Source: Nitrosospira sp. Nsp11 (GTDB lineage: Bacteria > Pseudomonadota > Gammaproteobacteria > Burkholderiales > Nitrosomonadaceae). Taken from it: DNA of 64,000 bases. The notes under the pieces were generated by a model that saw only the letters and a program-made list of their open reading frames with translations, was not told the origin of the DNA and searched no databases. The number at the start of each line of letters is the position of its first letter. Positions within the stretch are counted from its first letter, which is position 1. Positions 1 to 8,111 of this stretch are shown here, one piece after another. Location of the stretch: assembly GCF_900142705.1 (NCBI RefSeq), contig NZ_FRBV01000011.1, positions 1-64,000 of the forward strand, given 5' to 3'. A program made the translations under genes and the position numbers.

Positions 1-90
1 GGAAATAACGCCAATTCTGGCAATTTCCTCAGACCTTGTATACCCCTCAACGTTAATATCTGCAAGGCTTACGGACGTATTTCAGGGACG

Positions 91-198
91 ACTACATAAT
101 GAAATTTACTGGATTTCTCTAGTGAAATTTCGGCCACCTCTTCAATCGCAATATTAACGGCTTGACCCAATCTGCCCTTGAATCCTCTCCCGATTCTC
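91..198 (-). pseudogene. Detached copy of the 3' end of a CapK/PaaK-like ligase gene
   Basis: This 108-base stretch aligns without gaps to 9403-9510, the 3' end of the intact ligase gene at 9381-10733. I count eight differences, all transitions. Read on the minus strand it still encodes the ligase C-terminus (GRLGQAVNIAIEEVAEI), then diverges just before its stop. Similarity ends abruptly at 198, so the remainder of the gene is missing. It is a relic of a duplicated or displaced ligase gene. Confidence 0.75.
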
Positions 199-232
199 AG
201 ACCATCCAGACGAAGAAAAAACATCTTTGCAC

Positions 233-343
233 TTATAGCGGAACTTCATGGCCGTATTTCTCCATTTGTAACCGTTTGCCCGAAAGGACGAACGTGCGCA
301 ATAGCACAAACAAGAAAGCCGCCACAACGATAATCGCCACACC
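233..343 (-). pseudogene. C-terminal scrap of a membrane protein, possibly a flippase
   Basis: The minus-strand frame reads GVAIIVVAAFLFVLLRTF, one hydrophobic helix, followed by a short basic tail and a stop. It has no start and is closed upstream by a stop codon. A second hydrophobic stretch (NSLMLVLLVDWFGF) sits in another frame just upstream at about 355-400, as expected of a frameshifted membrane gene. A single terminal helix with a basic tail would fit a Wzx-type transporter, but the family cannot be fixed from this little sequence. From 400 to 492 I see nothing further. Confidence 0.3.
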
Positions 344-492
344 TTAAGCAATCTGGTGGCAAACCCAAACCAGTCCACGAGCAATACCAGCATCAATGAA
401 TTCAAAAGATAGCCAGTAAATGTGCGATTAGATAACGGAGACCCGAGCGTGGCAATCGTCCATCATGCCGAAAGGTAAAGCGCCGGTTCTGC

Positions 493-1452
493 TCATCCGC
501 GCGGAATGCCGGTTTGCCCGTCGCGATCAAACAGCAGCAGCACCCCACCCAGCAGGGACGGGATGCCGATGACCAATAGGTAGGTCAGCAGTGAAACGCC
601 CACTGCCACCTCCGCAGGTACGCCGACCAGCGAATAGAAAAACACGAACGCCCCTTCCCGAACCCCAAACCCGCTCACGGTCAAGGGCACCACCGTCAAC
701 ATCCCGATCAACGGGTACAGCAACAGGTTCTGCACGAAGGGCACCGGTTGATCAAAGGCCAAGAAAAGCAGATGAACGACAGTGACTAGCGACAGTTGAA
801 AGGCCGCGAGCCACAGCACCGTGGGAAGCAAGCCCAGACGGTAGGGAAAGCGCTGTACCGCCTGATGCAAGCGATGCAGATACTGCAACGCCCGACCCAC
901 CATCCTGGCGATGCGCGAACCGCCCGGCGCAGGCGCCTTCCAGCGTACCAGAAAGACCGCCAGTAACAGCAAGAACAGCCCGCCGTCCATCGCCAGCACC
1001 AGAACCAGAATAGGGCGGAACCGCTCTCCATCATAGACAAAAGGCAGGGCCAGAAGGGCAAACAGGCCGAGCAGCAGGAAACCGATCATCCGCTCGATGA
1101 CTACCGTGCTCCCTGCCACGCCGCGACTGCCGGGGTGACGACGCTCGATGAACAGGATGCGGAAAAAATCCATACCCTGGGATCCGGGCAGGAAGAGACC
1201 GAGAAAGGTTGCCTTCCAGTTGAACCCCCAGAGCACGGTCATGCGCTCTTTGATACCACTTAAACCCAGCAAATAACCCCAGCGGCTGGCAGACACCCAT
1301 GGGATCAATGTCAGCGGCAGCAGGGCCGCGACAACCACAAAGCCAAAATTGCGCAGGCGGTCGAGGATGCCGGCAAGGGAGATATCCACCAAATGGAACA
1401 ACGCCAGCAACAGAGCCAACGTCAACGCGAGTTTGATCAGACCGCGTTTCAT
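493..1452 (-). CDS. Lysylphosphatidylglycerol-synthase-TM / UPF0104-type integral membrane protein
   Basis: A 319-residue protein with about eight hydrophobic helices over its whole length and the family hallmark VSGFGVREGAFVFFY near residue 265. Proteins with this domain alone (no lysyl-transferase domain) are common in polysaccharide loci and are thought to move or modify lipid-linked material, but the substrate is not known. The start ATG overlaps the stop of the truncated capA fragment by four bases (ATGA), so the two are translationally coupled. The first 22 codons lie inside the 637-bp repeat and are identical to the fragment at 3085-3348; the rest is diverged from it. Confidence 0.75.
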   Translation of the reverse strand: MKRGLIKLALTLALLLALFHLVDISLAGILDRLRNFGFVVVAALLPLTLIPWVSASRWGYLLGLSGIKERMTVLWGFNWKATFLGLFLPGSQGMDFFRILFIERRHPGSRGVAGSTVVIERMIGFLLLGLFALLALPFVYDGERFRPILVLVLAMDGGLFLLLLAVFLVRWKAPAPGGSRIARMVGRALQYLHRLHQAVQRFPYRLGLLPTVLWLAAFQLSLVTVVHLLFLAFDQPVPFVQNLLLYPLIGMLTVVPLTVSGFGVREGAFVFFYSLVGVPAEVAVGVSLLTYLLVIGIPSLLGGVLLLFDRDGQTGIPRG

Positions 1453-2022
1453 TGCTCCAGGTGGCCGATGACTGCGGCGGCAAGACGGTTCATCACGTCC
1501 TGACCGTTGAAGCTACGATAGACCTTCAAGAGGTCAGCCGAACTGCCGGCAACCGCCGTCTGATGCTCTTTGCGGATGCGCACGTTTTGCCGGGCAATGG
1601 CCGGGGTTTGCCGGAAATAGGCGCGAAGATAGGGTAGTCGCGGCCCCGCCAATAGGGCCGCCAGGGCCGCCATCTGGGTCTGGATGGGAGCACTGCCGGT
1701 GGCGTCCAGCAGGCGCGCGCTGGTATCCGTCAGCCGGACCACGTGCACAGCGGCATCATACTGATGATTGGGCCGGATTTGGACGCTAATGACCAGTCCC
1801 TCCTGCAAGCGCGGGTCGTTCGGCACAGGCGACAGGCCATCGAACACCCGCGAGTGGAAGATGAAATTGCCGAGGCTGTAATAGATCTGCCGACCACGGT
1901 ATGTCTCACACGCCTGCCAGACATGGGGATGGGCACCGATGACCAGATCTGCTCCGGCATCGATGCAGGCATGGGCGATACCGCGCTCCCGCGGCGACGG
2001 CACATGGACGTACTCATAACCC
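1386..2022. repeat. 637-bp direct repeat, copy 1
   Basis: Aligns with 3282-3918 at a fixed offset of 1896 bases. The only difference I found is T at 1458 versus C at 3354 (His versus Arg near the CapA C-terminus). It spans the first 22 codons of the membrane-protein gene and the last 190 or so codons of the capA gene. Both edges cut through coding sequence, so it arose by recombination and not as a mobile element; I see no terminal inverted repeats. Confidence 0.93.
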
Positions 2023-2051
2023 ATCAGCCTAACAAATGTCCGCGGATTCAT
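1449..2051 (-). pseudogene. 5'-truncated capA copy in a new coupled reading frame
   Basis: The 200 codons begin with about ten unrelated residues (MNPRTFVRLM) and then match the C-terminal half of the CapA-like protein at 3345-4427 exactly, except for one residue. It keeps the metal-site motifs GAHPHV and YSLGNFIF but lacks the N-terminal GD, GNLE and NNH motifs, so it cannot form the metallophosphatase active site alone. Its ATG overlaps the stop of the methyltransferase upstream (ATGA), so it may still be translated. I judge it an inactive duplicate, although a small translated product is possible. Confidence 0.8.
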
Positions 2052-2995
2052 GAGCCAGCACTTCCGATTACCTTATTATTTGTGTCGCTATTGCGCACAA
2101 GATAGAACACCGTCTGTTCCAGTGAGTGATGGGAACCAATTAGCCGCAGCAGCACGGTCAACACCGGCGAGGCTATCTTATAGGCGAGAAAGGTCGCCAA
2201 ATTGTAGGTAGGGCCCGACCAAGGCCGGTCAAACACCTCAGCCTCCATACCAGCGTAGTGGAACTGTTCGAGCACCTGGCCGACCGTGTATTCCGTAACA
2301 TGGAGGCGAGACATAAACAATACCGGTCGCCCCACCAGCACCCGAACAAGGTTACCAAAGCGGTAGCGACTTGGCGTCGAGACTACCACAAACCCGCCAG
2401 GCTTCAGCACCCGACGTACGGCCGCCAGTAACCGCAATGGGTCCGGAACATGCTCCCAGATGTTGTTGAGCAGTACTAGGTCGAACCAACCATCCTGGTA
2501 AGGCAAGTCGTAAGCATCACCACAGCAAAAGGTAAGTGTAGGATATTCAGTAACCGCCTTATCGACGGCGGTTATTGAGTAATCGATCCCATACAGCTCC
2601 GCCATCGGAAACTGCTCAGACACCGCAGCGGTCAGATGGCCAGCGCCGCAGGCTACATCCAGGATCCGCACTGTCCCGGCCCCGCCTGTCGGTGATATTC
2701 GCGACAGCGCGGTAGCTACCAATTTCAGGGTCGTCTCGACACGCCGCTGCTGGAAACCGGAGCCACTTTCCAGCCCGTCCTGCACCAGATAGGGATCACC
2801 GTTGGCATACTCGTCGGAAGCGGTTATTGACGCACCCGGCAGGAATACGGGAAAACCTCTCGGATGCATTGCCAGCAGCGCACCACGCGGATTGCCAGCG
2901 CACCACTCGTTTAGCGGGCAGGCGTCATCGGGTCCCAGAGAGCGGCTGTGCGCCTGACTCCAATAGGTACAGCTGATATTGTAATTCTGAGACAT
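2048..2995 (-). CDS. Class I SAM-dependent methyltransferase
   Basis: A 315-residue protein. The SAM-binding motif I (ILDVACGAGHL) is near residue 110, followed by the acidic loop GIDYS, then NIWEHVPDP and LKPGGFVVVSTPSRYRF, the usual order of a Methyltransf_11-type fold. Residues 1-95 form an extra N-terminal region containing cysteines, which may be a small treble-clef-like segment seen in some sugar methyltransferases; that is inference. It sits between the two copies of the 637-bp repeat, so it was trapped or brought in by the rearrangement. The likely role is methylating a sugar or lipid-linked sugar; the acceptor is unknown. Confidence 0.8.
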   Translation of the reverse strand: MSQNYNISCTYWSQAHSRSLGPDDACPLNEWCAGNPRGALLAMHPRGFPVFLPGASITASDEYANGDPYLVQDGLESGSGFQQRRVETTLKLVATALSRISPTGGAGTVRILDVACGAGHLTAAVSEQFPMAELYGIDYSITAVDKAVTEYPTLTFCCGDAYDLPYQDGWFDLVLLNNIWEHVPDPLRLLAAVRRVLKPGGFVVVSTPSRYRFGNLVRVLVGRPVLFMSRLHVTEYTVGQVLEQFHYAGMEAEVFDRPWSGPTYNLATFLAYKIASPVLTVLLRLIGSHHSLEQTVFYLVRNSDTNNKVIGSAGS

Positions 2996-3084
2996 GGGTG
3001 AAGCCTTGGATTAGTAAGATGGATTGGGTGAATTCTGGATGCAGATGCACCGGCAACTCACGCTTGAAAACGCACCGCACTGAC

Positions 3085-3348
3085 TCATCCGGGGCGCCCC
3101 GCAATCTGCCTGCCACGGTCGAACAGCAGCAACAGGCCGCCTAATAACGCTCGAACACCGATGACCAGCAGATAGTTGAGCAGCGAAACACCCACCGCCA
3201 CTTCGGACGGAACACCGACAAGCGAGTAGAAAAACACACAAGCCACCTCCCGCACACCAAATCCGCTAACTGTGACAGGTACCACCAAATGGAACAACGC
3301 CAGCAACAGAGCCAACGTCAACGCGAGTTTGATCAGACCGCGTTTCAT
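3085..3348 (-). pseudogene. Internally deleted LPG-synthase-TM gene
   Basis: 87 codons. The first 22 residues equal the start of the protein at 493-1452; the reading frame then jumps in frame to the C-terminal region (VTVSGFGVREVACVFFY), losing about 205 residues. The C-terminal part differs from copy 1 at roughly one residue in five, so this is a diverged paralogue joined to a recently copied 5' end. The ATG overlaps the capA stop by four bases. It retains only two or three helices and is unlikely to work. Confidence 0.8.
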
Positions 3349-3918
3349 TGCTCCAGGCGGCCGATGACTGCGGCGGCAAGACGGTTCATCACGTCCTGAC
3401 CGTTGAAGCTACGATAGACCTTCAAGAGGTCAGCCGAACTGCCGGCAACCGCCGTCTGATGCTCTTTGCGGATGCGCACGTTTTGCCGGGCAATGGCCGG
3501 GGTTTGCCGGAAATAGGCGCGAAGATAGGGTAGTCGCGGCCCCGCCAATAGGGCCGCCAGGGCCGCCATCTGGGTCTGGATGGGAGCACTGCCGGTGGCG
3601 TCCAGCAGGCGCGCGCTGGTATCCGTCAGCCGGACCACGTGCACAGCGGCATCATACTGATGATTGGGCCGGATTTGGACGCTAATGACCAGTCCCTCCT
3701 GCAAGCGCGGGTCGTTCGGCACAGGCGACAGGCCATCGAACACCCGCGAGTGGAAGATGAAATTGCCGAGGCTGTAATAGATCTGCCGACCACGGTATGT
3801 CTCACACGCCTGCCAGACATGGGGATGGGCACCGATGACCAGATCTGCTCCGGCATCGATGCAGGCATGGGCGATACCGCGCTCCCGCGGCGACGGCACA
3901 TGGACGTACTCATAACCC
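3282..3918. repeat. 637-bp direct repeat, copy 2
   Basis: The partner of 1386-2022, differing at one base. This copy lies within the intact capA gene and the deleted membrane-protein gene, so it is probably the donor. The match breaks at 3281/1385 and at 3919/2023. Confidence 0.93.
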
Positions 3919-4427
3919 CAATGGAAATAGGTCACGACAAAACAGCCGTCGGCCTTAAGTCGGCGGATGACGCGCCGCAATTGCGATGGCCGCTCGCTTG
4001 CGGTGCCAAGCAGGCCGTCCCTGGCATTGGCGTAACGGGTGGCACCGAGCAGGGCGAGGCGCACCCCATCACGTTCGAGAACCAGCGGCGTGAGCGCGGA
4101 GCGCTGATCCGGCCCGAGACCAAAATGACCAATGCCTGTCTGCCCGAGTGCTGCGAGCGTATCCCGGCAGCCCGTCTCGCCGTAATCCTGTACATGGTTA
4201 TTCGCCAGGGACACGGCAGCAAAACCTTGCAGTAGAGCCAGCGATTCCGCCGGCGCGCGGAGGTTGCATACCTGGAGCGGCTTCGGAACCTCATGGAGGG
4301 TGATCGGGCACTCCAGGTTACCGACATTGACGGCACCGTCCATCAGCGTCCGTAATGCCGTGTCGAACTCAAATCGTTGCCAGTCGATGCCCTCCAGGCA
4401 GATATCGCCAAAGAAATTGACTTTCAT
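3345..4427 (-). CDS. CapA / PgsA-like metallophosphatase-fold protein
   Basis: 360 residues of the PGA_cap family (capsule biosynthesis CapA, calcineurin-like fold). Motifs in order: FFGDICLEG at the N-terminus, GNLECPI near 37, LANNHVQDYG near 84, then FHWGYEY, GADLVIGAHPHV and YSLGNFIF. These make the two-metal site. The family is needed for poly-gamma-glutamate or other capsule polymers; the reaction is not settled. I chose the ATG at 4427, whose A is shared with the upstream ligase stop (TGATG). No signal peptide is visible, unlike Gram-positive CapA. It is coupled to the CapK-like ligase, suggesting both act on the same acyl or peptide decoration. Confidence 0.85.
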   Translation of the reverse strand: MKVNFFGDICLEGIDWQRFEFDTALRTLMDGAVNVGNLECPITLHEVPKPLQVCNLRAPAESLALLQGFAAVSLANNHVQDYGETGCRDTLAALGQTGIGHFGLGPDQRSALTPLVLERDGVRLALLGATRYANARDGLLGTASERPSQLRRVIRRLKADGCFVVTYFHWGYEYVHVPSPRERGIAHACIDAGADLVIGAHPHVWQACETYRGRQIYYSLGNFIFHSRVFDGLSPVPNDPRLQEGLVISVQIRPNHQYDAAVHVVRLTDTSARLLDATGSAPIQTQMAALAALLAGPRLPYLRAYFRQTPAIARQNVRIRKEHQTAVAGSSADLLKVYRSFNGQDVMNRLAAAVIGRLEQ

Positions 4428-5818
4428 CAAGGGGGTCCACTCAGTCGCTCAATGTTCTTGAACTTGCCGGTGCGCGCATCCACCGGCATGATGGCGCCGA
4501 CGAATTCCACCGCCAGCGGCACCTCGGCAAAGCGCGTCCGCCAGCGCGCTAGCGCTGCGTCGCGCACCGCCTCCGGCGCCTCACCGTTGCGCAGGCGAAG
4601 CCTCAGGGCCAGCCGGCCGTCCGGGTATTGGACGAACTTGAACTGGGCGCAGAGCGGGAAGTCCATGAATAGCGCATGCGCATGGTGATGGGCGAATCGC
4701 CGGCCGTCGGGCAGGGTCAGCACATCATCCACCCGGCCGAGGATCAGCCCCAGCACTTTGGCGGGGCAGTCGGGCCGAGGCAGGACCTCGCTGGTATCCC
4801 CAGTCCGATAGCGAATGAAGGGCATGGTGTGATTGACCAGATTGGTCAGCACCACGTCCCCCAACGTGCCATCTTCCTCCCCCTCAATCCGGGTGTTAAC
4901 GAGTTCCAGCATGCAGGCATGGCTCTGGATACGAAAATAACCGCCGTCGCCGGGATCGTGACCGATGGTCGGGCATTCCTGCAGGCCATAGTGGCTCACC
5001 ACCGGCGCGCCGAGCAGACGCTCGCAGCGCGCGCGCAGCGTCCGGCTGAGCGTCTCGGAGGTCAGCACCACTAGCCTGAACTGGTAGCGCCGGCCCTGCT
5101 CCTCGAGAAAGTCGCACAGTATGGTGATGATACCCGGCGTGGACCAGAGTACAGGTGCGTTCGCGTGTGCGTCGAGCCAGCGCAGAACCTCCGCCAACGG
5201 GGTGTAGATCGAGGCGATATCGCGCTCGAACAGCCCAAAGCCCCTACGCAGCCGTGTCAGCAGCCCCAGGTCCTGTTCCACCGGCAAAACCGCCTCGGGT
5301 TCCAGCCGGGTCAACATCAGGATGCGCTGCCAGGGGCGCCAGCCCAGCTCCCACAGCATCGCGAACACGCGCACATGCGAGGTGTATTGTTCCATCCGGG
5401 CCTGATAGATTACGAAGGGCTCGCCGCTGGACCCGCTGGTGGTGATACGCACCAGATCCGGTGTGATCGGCCCGGTCATCAGGTCCTGAGTGGGCACCGT
5501 CCGCAGAAGGGCCTTGTCCACCATTGGCACACGCTCGATGTCGGCCCAGTCGCGGATCACCAACCGGTCCACGCCGGCCTCGCGGTACAGGCGCCGGTAG
5601 AAAGGCGAATGTTCGCGGGCGTGCTCGAACAGGCGCCGGAAGCGGACGAGTTGGCGGCGGCGGGTCGCGGAGGAGGACAGTCGCGCAAACCGCACACTGT
5701 CGGCGTAGTGGCCGACCAGGGAAACGTATCGAAAGATCAGGGCAGCGTTCTCCCGGTGGGCGACAGTTGCTGAAGATCCGACGACATGCCTCGAATAATG
5801 TCTTGCCGTTGCAGGCAA
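4427..5818 (-). CDS. CapK/PaaK-like adenylate-forming ligase (first of three)
   Basis: About 460 residues of the phenylacetate-CoA ligase-like family found in capsule loci. Visible motifs: the phosphate loop TTSGSSGEPF near residue 128, YGLQECPTIGHDPG (base-binding region) and NHTMPFIRYRTGDTSEV (the conserved RTGD). The family activates a carboxylate as acyl-AMP; the natural acceptor in EPS loci is unknown. The frame opens with a TTG at 5818 and no Shine-Dalgarno sequence, and there is no in-frame ATG in the first 90 codons. The same DNA just upstream carries an IS-transposase start in another frame, so the true N-terminus has probably been replaced by an insertion. It may be 5'-truncated. 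GC-rich compared with the other two ligases. Confidence 0.7.
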   Translation of the reverse strand: MPATARHYSRHVVGSSATVAHRENAALIFRYVSLVGHYADSVRFARLSSSATRRRQLVRFRRLFEHAREHSPFYRRLYREAGVDRLVIRDWADIERVPMVDKALLRTVPTQDLMTGPITPDLVRITTSGSSGEPFVIYQARMEQYTSHVRVFAMLWELGWRPWQRILMLTRLEPEAVLPVEQDLGLLTRLRRGFGLFERDIASIYTPLAEVLRWLDAHANAPVLWSTPGIITILCDFLEEQGRRYQFRLVVLTSETLSRTLRARCERLLGAPVVSHYGLQECPTIGHDPGDGGYFRIQSHACMLELVNTRIEGEEDGTLGDVVLTNLVNHTMPFIRYRTGDTSEVLPRPDCPAKVLGLILGRVDDVLTLPDGRRFAHHHAHALFMDFPLCAQFKFVQYPDGRLALRLRLRNGEAPEAVRDAALARWRTRFAEVPLAVEFVGAIMPVDARTGKFKNIERLSGPP

Positions 5819-5856
5819 TGTACGATTCGCTCGTATTGGGCTTGAGTGATTTCCAT
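5803..5856 (-). mobile_element. Relic of an IS5-type transposase start
   Basis: From the ATG at 5856 the minus strand reads MEITQAQYERIVHCLQRQ, which resembles the opening of IS5-family (IS1031-like) transposases; the frame then loses the resemblance and stops after about 38 codons. No full element or inverted repeats are seen. It abuts the 5' end of the ligase gene and probably explains that gene's missing start. Confidence 0.5.
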
Positions 5857-6133
5857 GCCTATAAGTATACGTGAATAATGCAATATGGTTATTAGAGTTA
5901 ACAGGACCTAAGTTATGGATGTCAAGTTGTACAAATCGGTTGGGTATGAGGTTGTGTTGTTTTACTTACTATATGCTGCCATGCGCAGTAGTTCTTTTTT
6001 CTGTTCTTGGTAGTGTCGGGAATTGACACTGACCCGCTTCGGCTTCATTCCGGCAGCCAACTGATTCGCCCCTCACCAGCCAATCATCATCAGGGGTCAG
6101 GCAAGCATTCGTCTTGAGGGCGGTTCTTTCAGG
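5857..6133. other. Spacer between ligase and methyltransferase
   Basis: A stretch of about 280 bases with no credible reading frame. It is AT-rich at 5860-6010. A short palindrome (AGTGTC...GACACT near 6011-6030) could be a weak hairpin. Nothing else is recognised. Confidence 0.4.
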
Positions 6134-6877
6134 TTAAAGCATGCATTCTGCTGTAGCCCTAACAACAAAATAGGCGGGATTATCGGGAGCTAGATCACCT
6201 GATTGGCAGAGAGCCCAAAGAACAGAGTCCGGCAAGATTTGCATCTGTTGATGCGTAATTGGCTTTAATCCGACCGGTGTAACTTCTGAAATGAAAAAAC
6301 CGGCAGCGGTCAGATGATGTTTCAGCAAGTCCAACGTATAAACTCTTCTGTGCCCAACCTTCAAGTCGCTTTTGGATAGCTCGTCGATCTTAGGGATCAG
6401 GCCGGCGCGCATCGCTACGATGCGATGAATAGACAAAGCATTGGGGACAGCGACAAAAATAGAACCATCCGGGTCACATGCTCTTTTTGCTTTGACAAGT
6501 ATGTCAATGGGGTCCTCCACATGCTCGAGCAACATGGTCAAATAGACATGATGCCAAGTGCGTCCTGGCGATTCCAGGAAATCCTCGATCAGATTAACAT
6601 GCCCGCGAAGAGTAGCACCTTTGTTCTTCATCTCGTTGACTACATGGGCAACAAGTTCGGCGGCAGCATCAACCGCATCCACTTCCTGATAGCGTTCACA
6701 CAACACCCCGGTCCATCGCCCGCTGCCGCAGCCCAGCTCCAGGGCAGACCGTCCACCCTCCCGAGGAATTGCTATATCTCTTAAATAGAGATGAAAATGA
6801 TCCACTGCCTGAGCTGCTTCACTTGAATGATAAAACCCGGCGATCTGCTCCAAACGATCCTTTTCATTGTGACTCAT
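6134..6877 (-). CDS. Class I SAM-dependent methyltransferase
   Basis: 247 residues. Motif I is ALELGCGSGRW near residue 47, followed by VDAVDAA and LTMLLEHVEDP, typical of the UbiG/Methyltransf_23 type. I chose the ATG at 6877, which has AGGA eleven bases upstream; a longer frame to 6976 would overlap the ATP-grasp gene and lacks support. It lies directly downstream of the ATP-grasp gene in the same transcript, so it may methylate the product of that ligation or the sugar carrying it. Substrate unknown. Confidence 0.8.
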   Translation of the reverse strand: MSHNEKDRLEQIAGFYHSSEAAQAVDHFHLYLRDIAIPREGGRSALELGCGSGRWTGVLCERYQEVDAVDAAAELVAHVVNEMKNKGATLRGHVNLIEDFLESPGRTWHHVYLTMLLEHVEDPIDILVKAKRACDPDGSIFVAVPNALSIHRIVAMRAGLIPKIDELSKSDLKVGHRRVYTLDLLKHHLTAAGFFISEVTPVGLKPITHQQMQILPDSVLWALCQSGDLAPDNPAYFVVRATAECML

Positions 6878-6917
6878 CTTGTTTTTCCTGTTGATTCCAA
6901 AAATATCAGTGGGAGAC

Positions 6918-8111
6918 TTAGGCGAACACAATTTCCACAAGGGAAGCCAAATCAGCGGCCAATTGCTCGGCTTCATTGACTGATGCGCCTGTGACGATCA
7001 CATCCCCGATGCGATCCGGTCCAACGCGAAACCGGCGTACGCTGTCGCCCGGTTTGGCATAGATCGACAACCGATGAAGATTCGGATGCAAACGTACCGA
7101 TTCCGGGACCCGAACTTGAAGCACCACGCCATCCTGCGGGCTTTCTATCATTCGAGATGCATTCGGCATTCCCTTATATATATCTGCCGCTACAAGCGGC
7201 TCGCCCAGAGCTAGAGACAGCACTACATCATAGGCATTGAAGCCGCCAAAGATGGAAATTGTCTCCGGGAGACAGGTCGCACCCATGCGAGCAGCGATTT
7301 CAAGGATGTAGGGCGTATCGCCGACAAGCATCAAGTCCACATTCGACACCGTGTCACAAATGCCCAAAGCCTCAATCGCGGCTGCGATCTCCATACATGA
7401 ACGGGCTTGCTGATCAGGGCTCAAAGTGCAGGGAATCGAGTGTCCGACCGGCGCGTGGTCCGGAGGCGAAGTCAGTTGATCATTGTGAAGAAACACCGTT
7501 TTGACACGACTTCCCTCAACAATAGCCTGAGCCCCAAATTCAATGCCTTCGAGATACTCCTCCAGAACGACCCGCCCTGAACTGGAAGCCTGCTTTGAAG
7601 CGTTCCAGGCATCATGAAGCTCTTCCGGTCGATCGACCTTAAAGACGCCTTGACTGCCTGATGAATCCACTGCTTTGCTCATCAAGGGAAAACCGATTGT
7701 TTCCTTCGCTAGAGTCAAAGCATCAGGCATGTCGCAGACCAAACCTCGCGCAGTCCTGACGCCTCGCCTGATGAGGCCCTGTTTCATTAACCATTTGTCT
7801 GAACATGCAACAGCCGATTCATAGCCGGTTCCATATAAACCAAGTTCATCGATCACACGACCAATTGTAGGAACAACAACATCAGTTCCCGTGCAGGCAA
7901 TACCGTCAATGGCGTAGTGTCTCGCGTATTCGAGAATCGTTTCGGTGTGACGAAAGTCACAGTGGACCTGATGGTCGGCGAGTTTCAAGCCTTTATAATC
8001 ACCGTCCGGGCTGACGACAATCGTAACAAGCCCACGTCGCTTGGCTTGTTCAATCAGAGGAGTGACGGTGTTGCCGGCCCCCAAAATCATAATTTTCTTC
8101 GCGCCAGTCAA
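6918..8111 (-). CDS. ATP-grasp carboxylate-amine ligase-type enzyme
   Basis: 397 residues. The N-terminal Rossmann-like pre-ATP-grasp region begins MILGAGNTVTPLI. The central ATP-grasp fold has KAVDSSGSQGVFKV (ATP-binding loop, near 150) and VVLEEYLEGIEFGAQA, and the metal site is ILEIAARMGATCLPE. Such enzymes join a carboxylate, via acyl phosphate, to an amine. In EPS loci they can attach an amino acid or amide to a sugar acid, or build a small peptide; here that is inference. The ATG overlaps the GT2 stop upstream by four bases (ATGA), so it is coupled to a polyprenyl-type glycosyltransferase. Confidence 0.82.
   Translation of the reverse strand: MTGAKKIMILGAGNTVTPLIEQAKRRGLVTIVVSPDGDYKGLKLADHQVHCDFRHTETILEYARHYAIDGIACTGTDVVVPTIGRVIDELGLYGTGYESAVACSDKWLMKQGLIRRGVRTARGLVCDMPDALTLAKETIGFPLMSKAVDSSGSQGVFKVDRPEELHDAWNASKQASSSGRVVLEEYLEGIEFGAQAIVEGSRVKTVFLHNDQLTSPPDHAPVGHSIPCTLSPDQQARSCMEIAAAIEALGICDTVSNVDLMLVGDTPYILEIAARMGATCLPETISIFGGFNAYDVVLSLALGEPLVAADIYKGMPNASRMIESPQDGVVLQVRVPESVRLHPNLHRLSIYAKPGDSVRRFRVGPDRIGDVIVTGASVNEAEQLAADLASLVEIVFA

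Noticed and set aside
3639-4235. A 198-codon plus-strand frame antisense to capA
   Set aside because: GC-rich shadow frame; part of it recurs only because of the 637-bp repeat.
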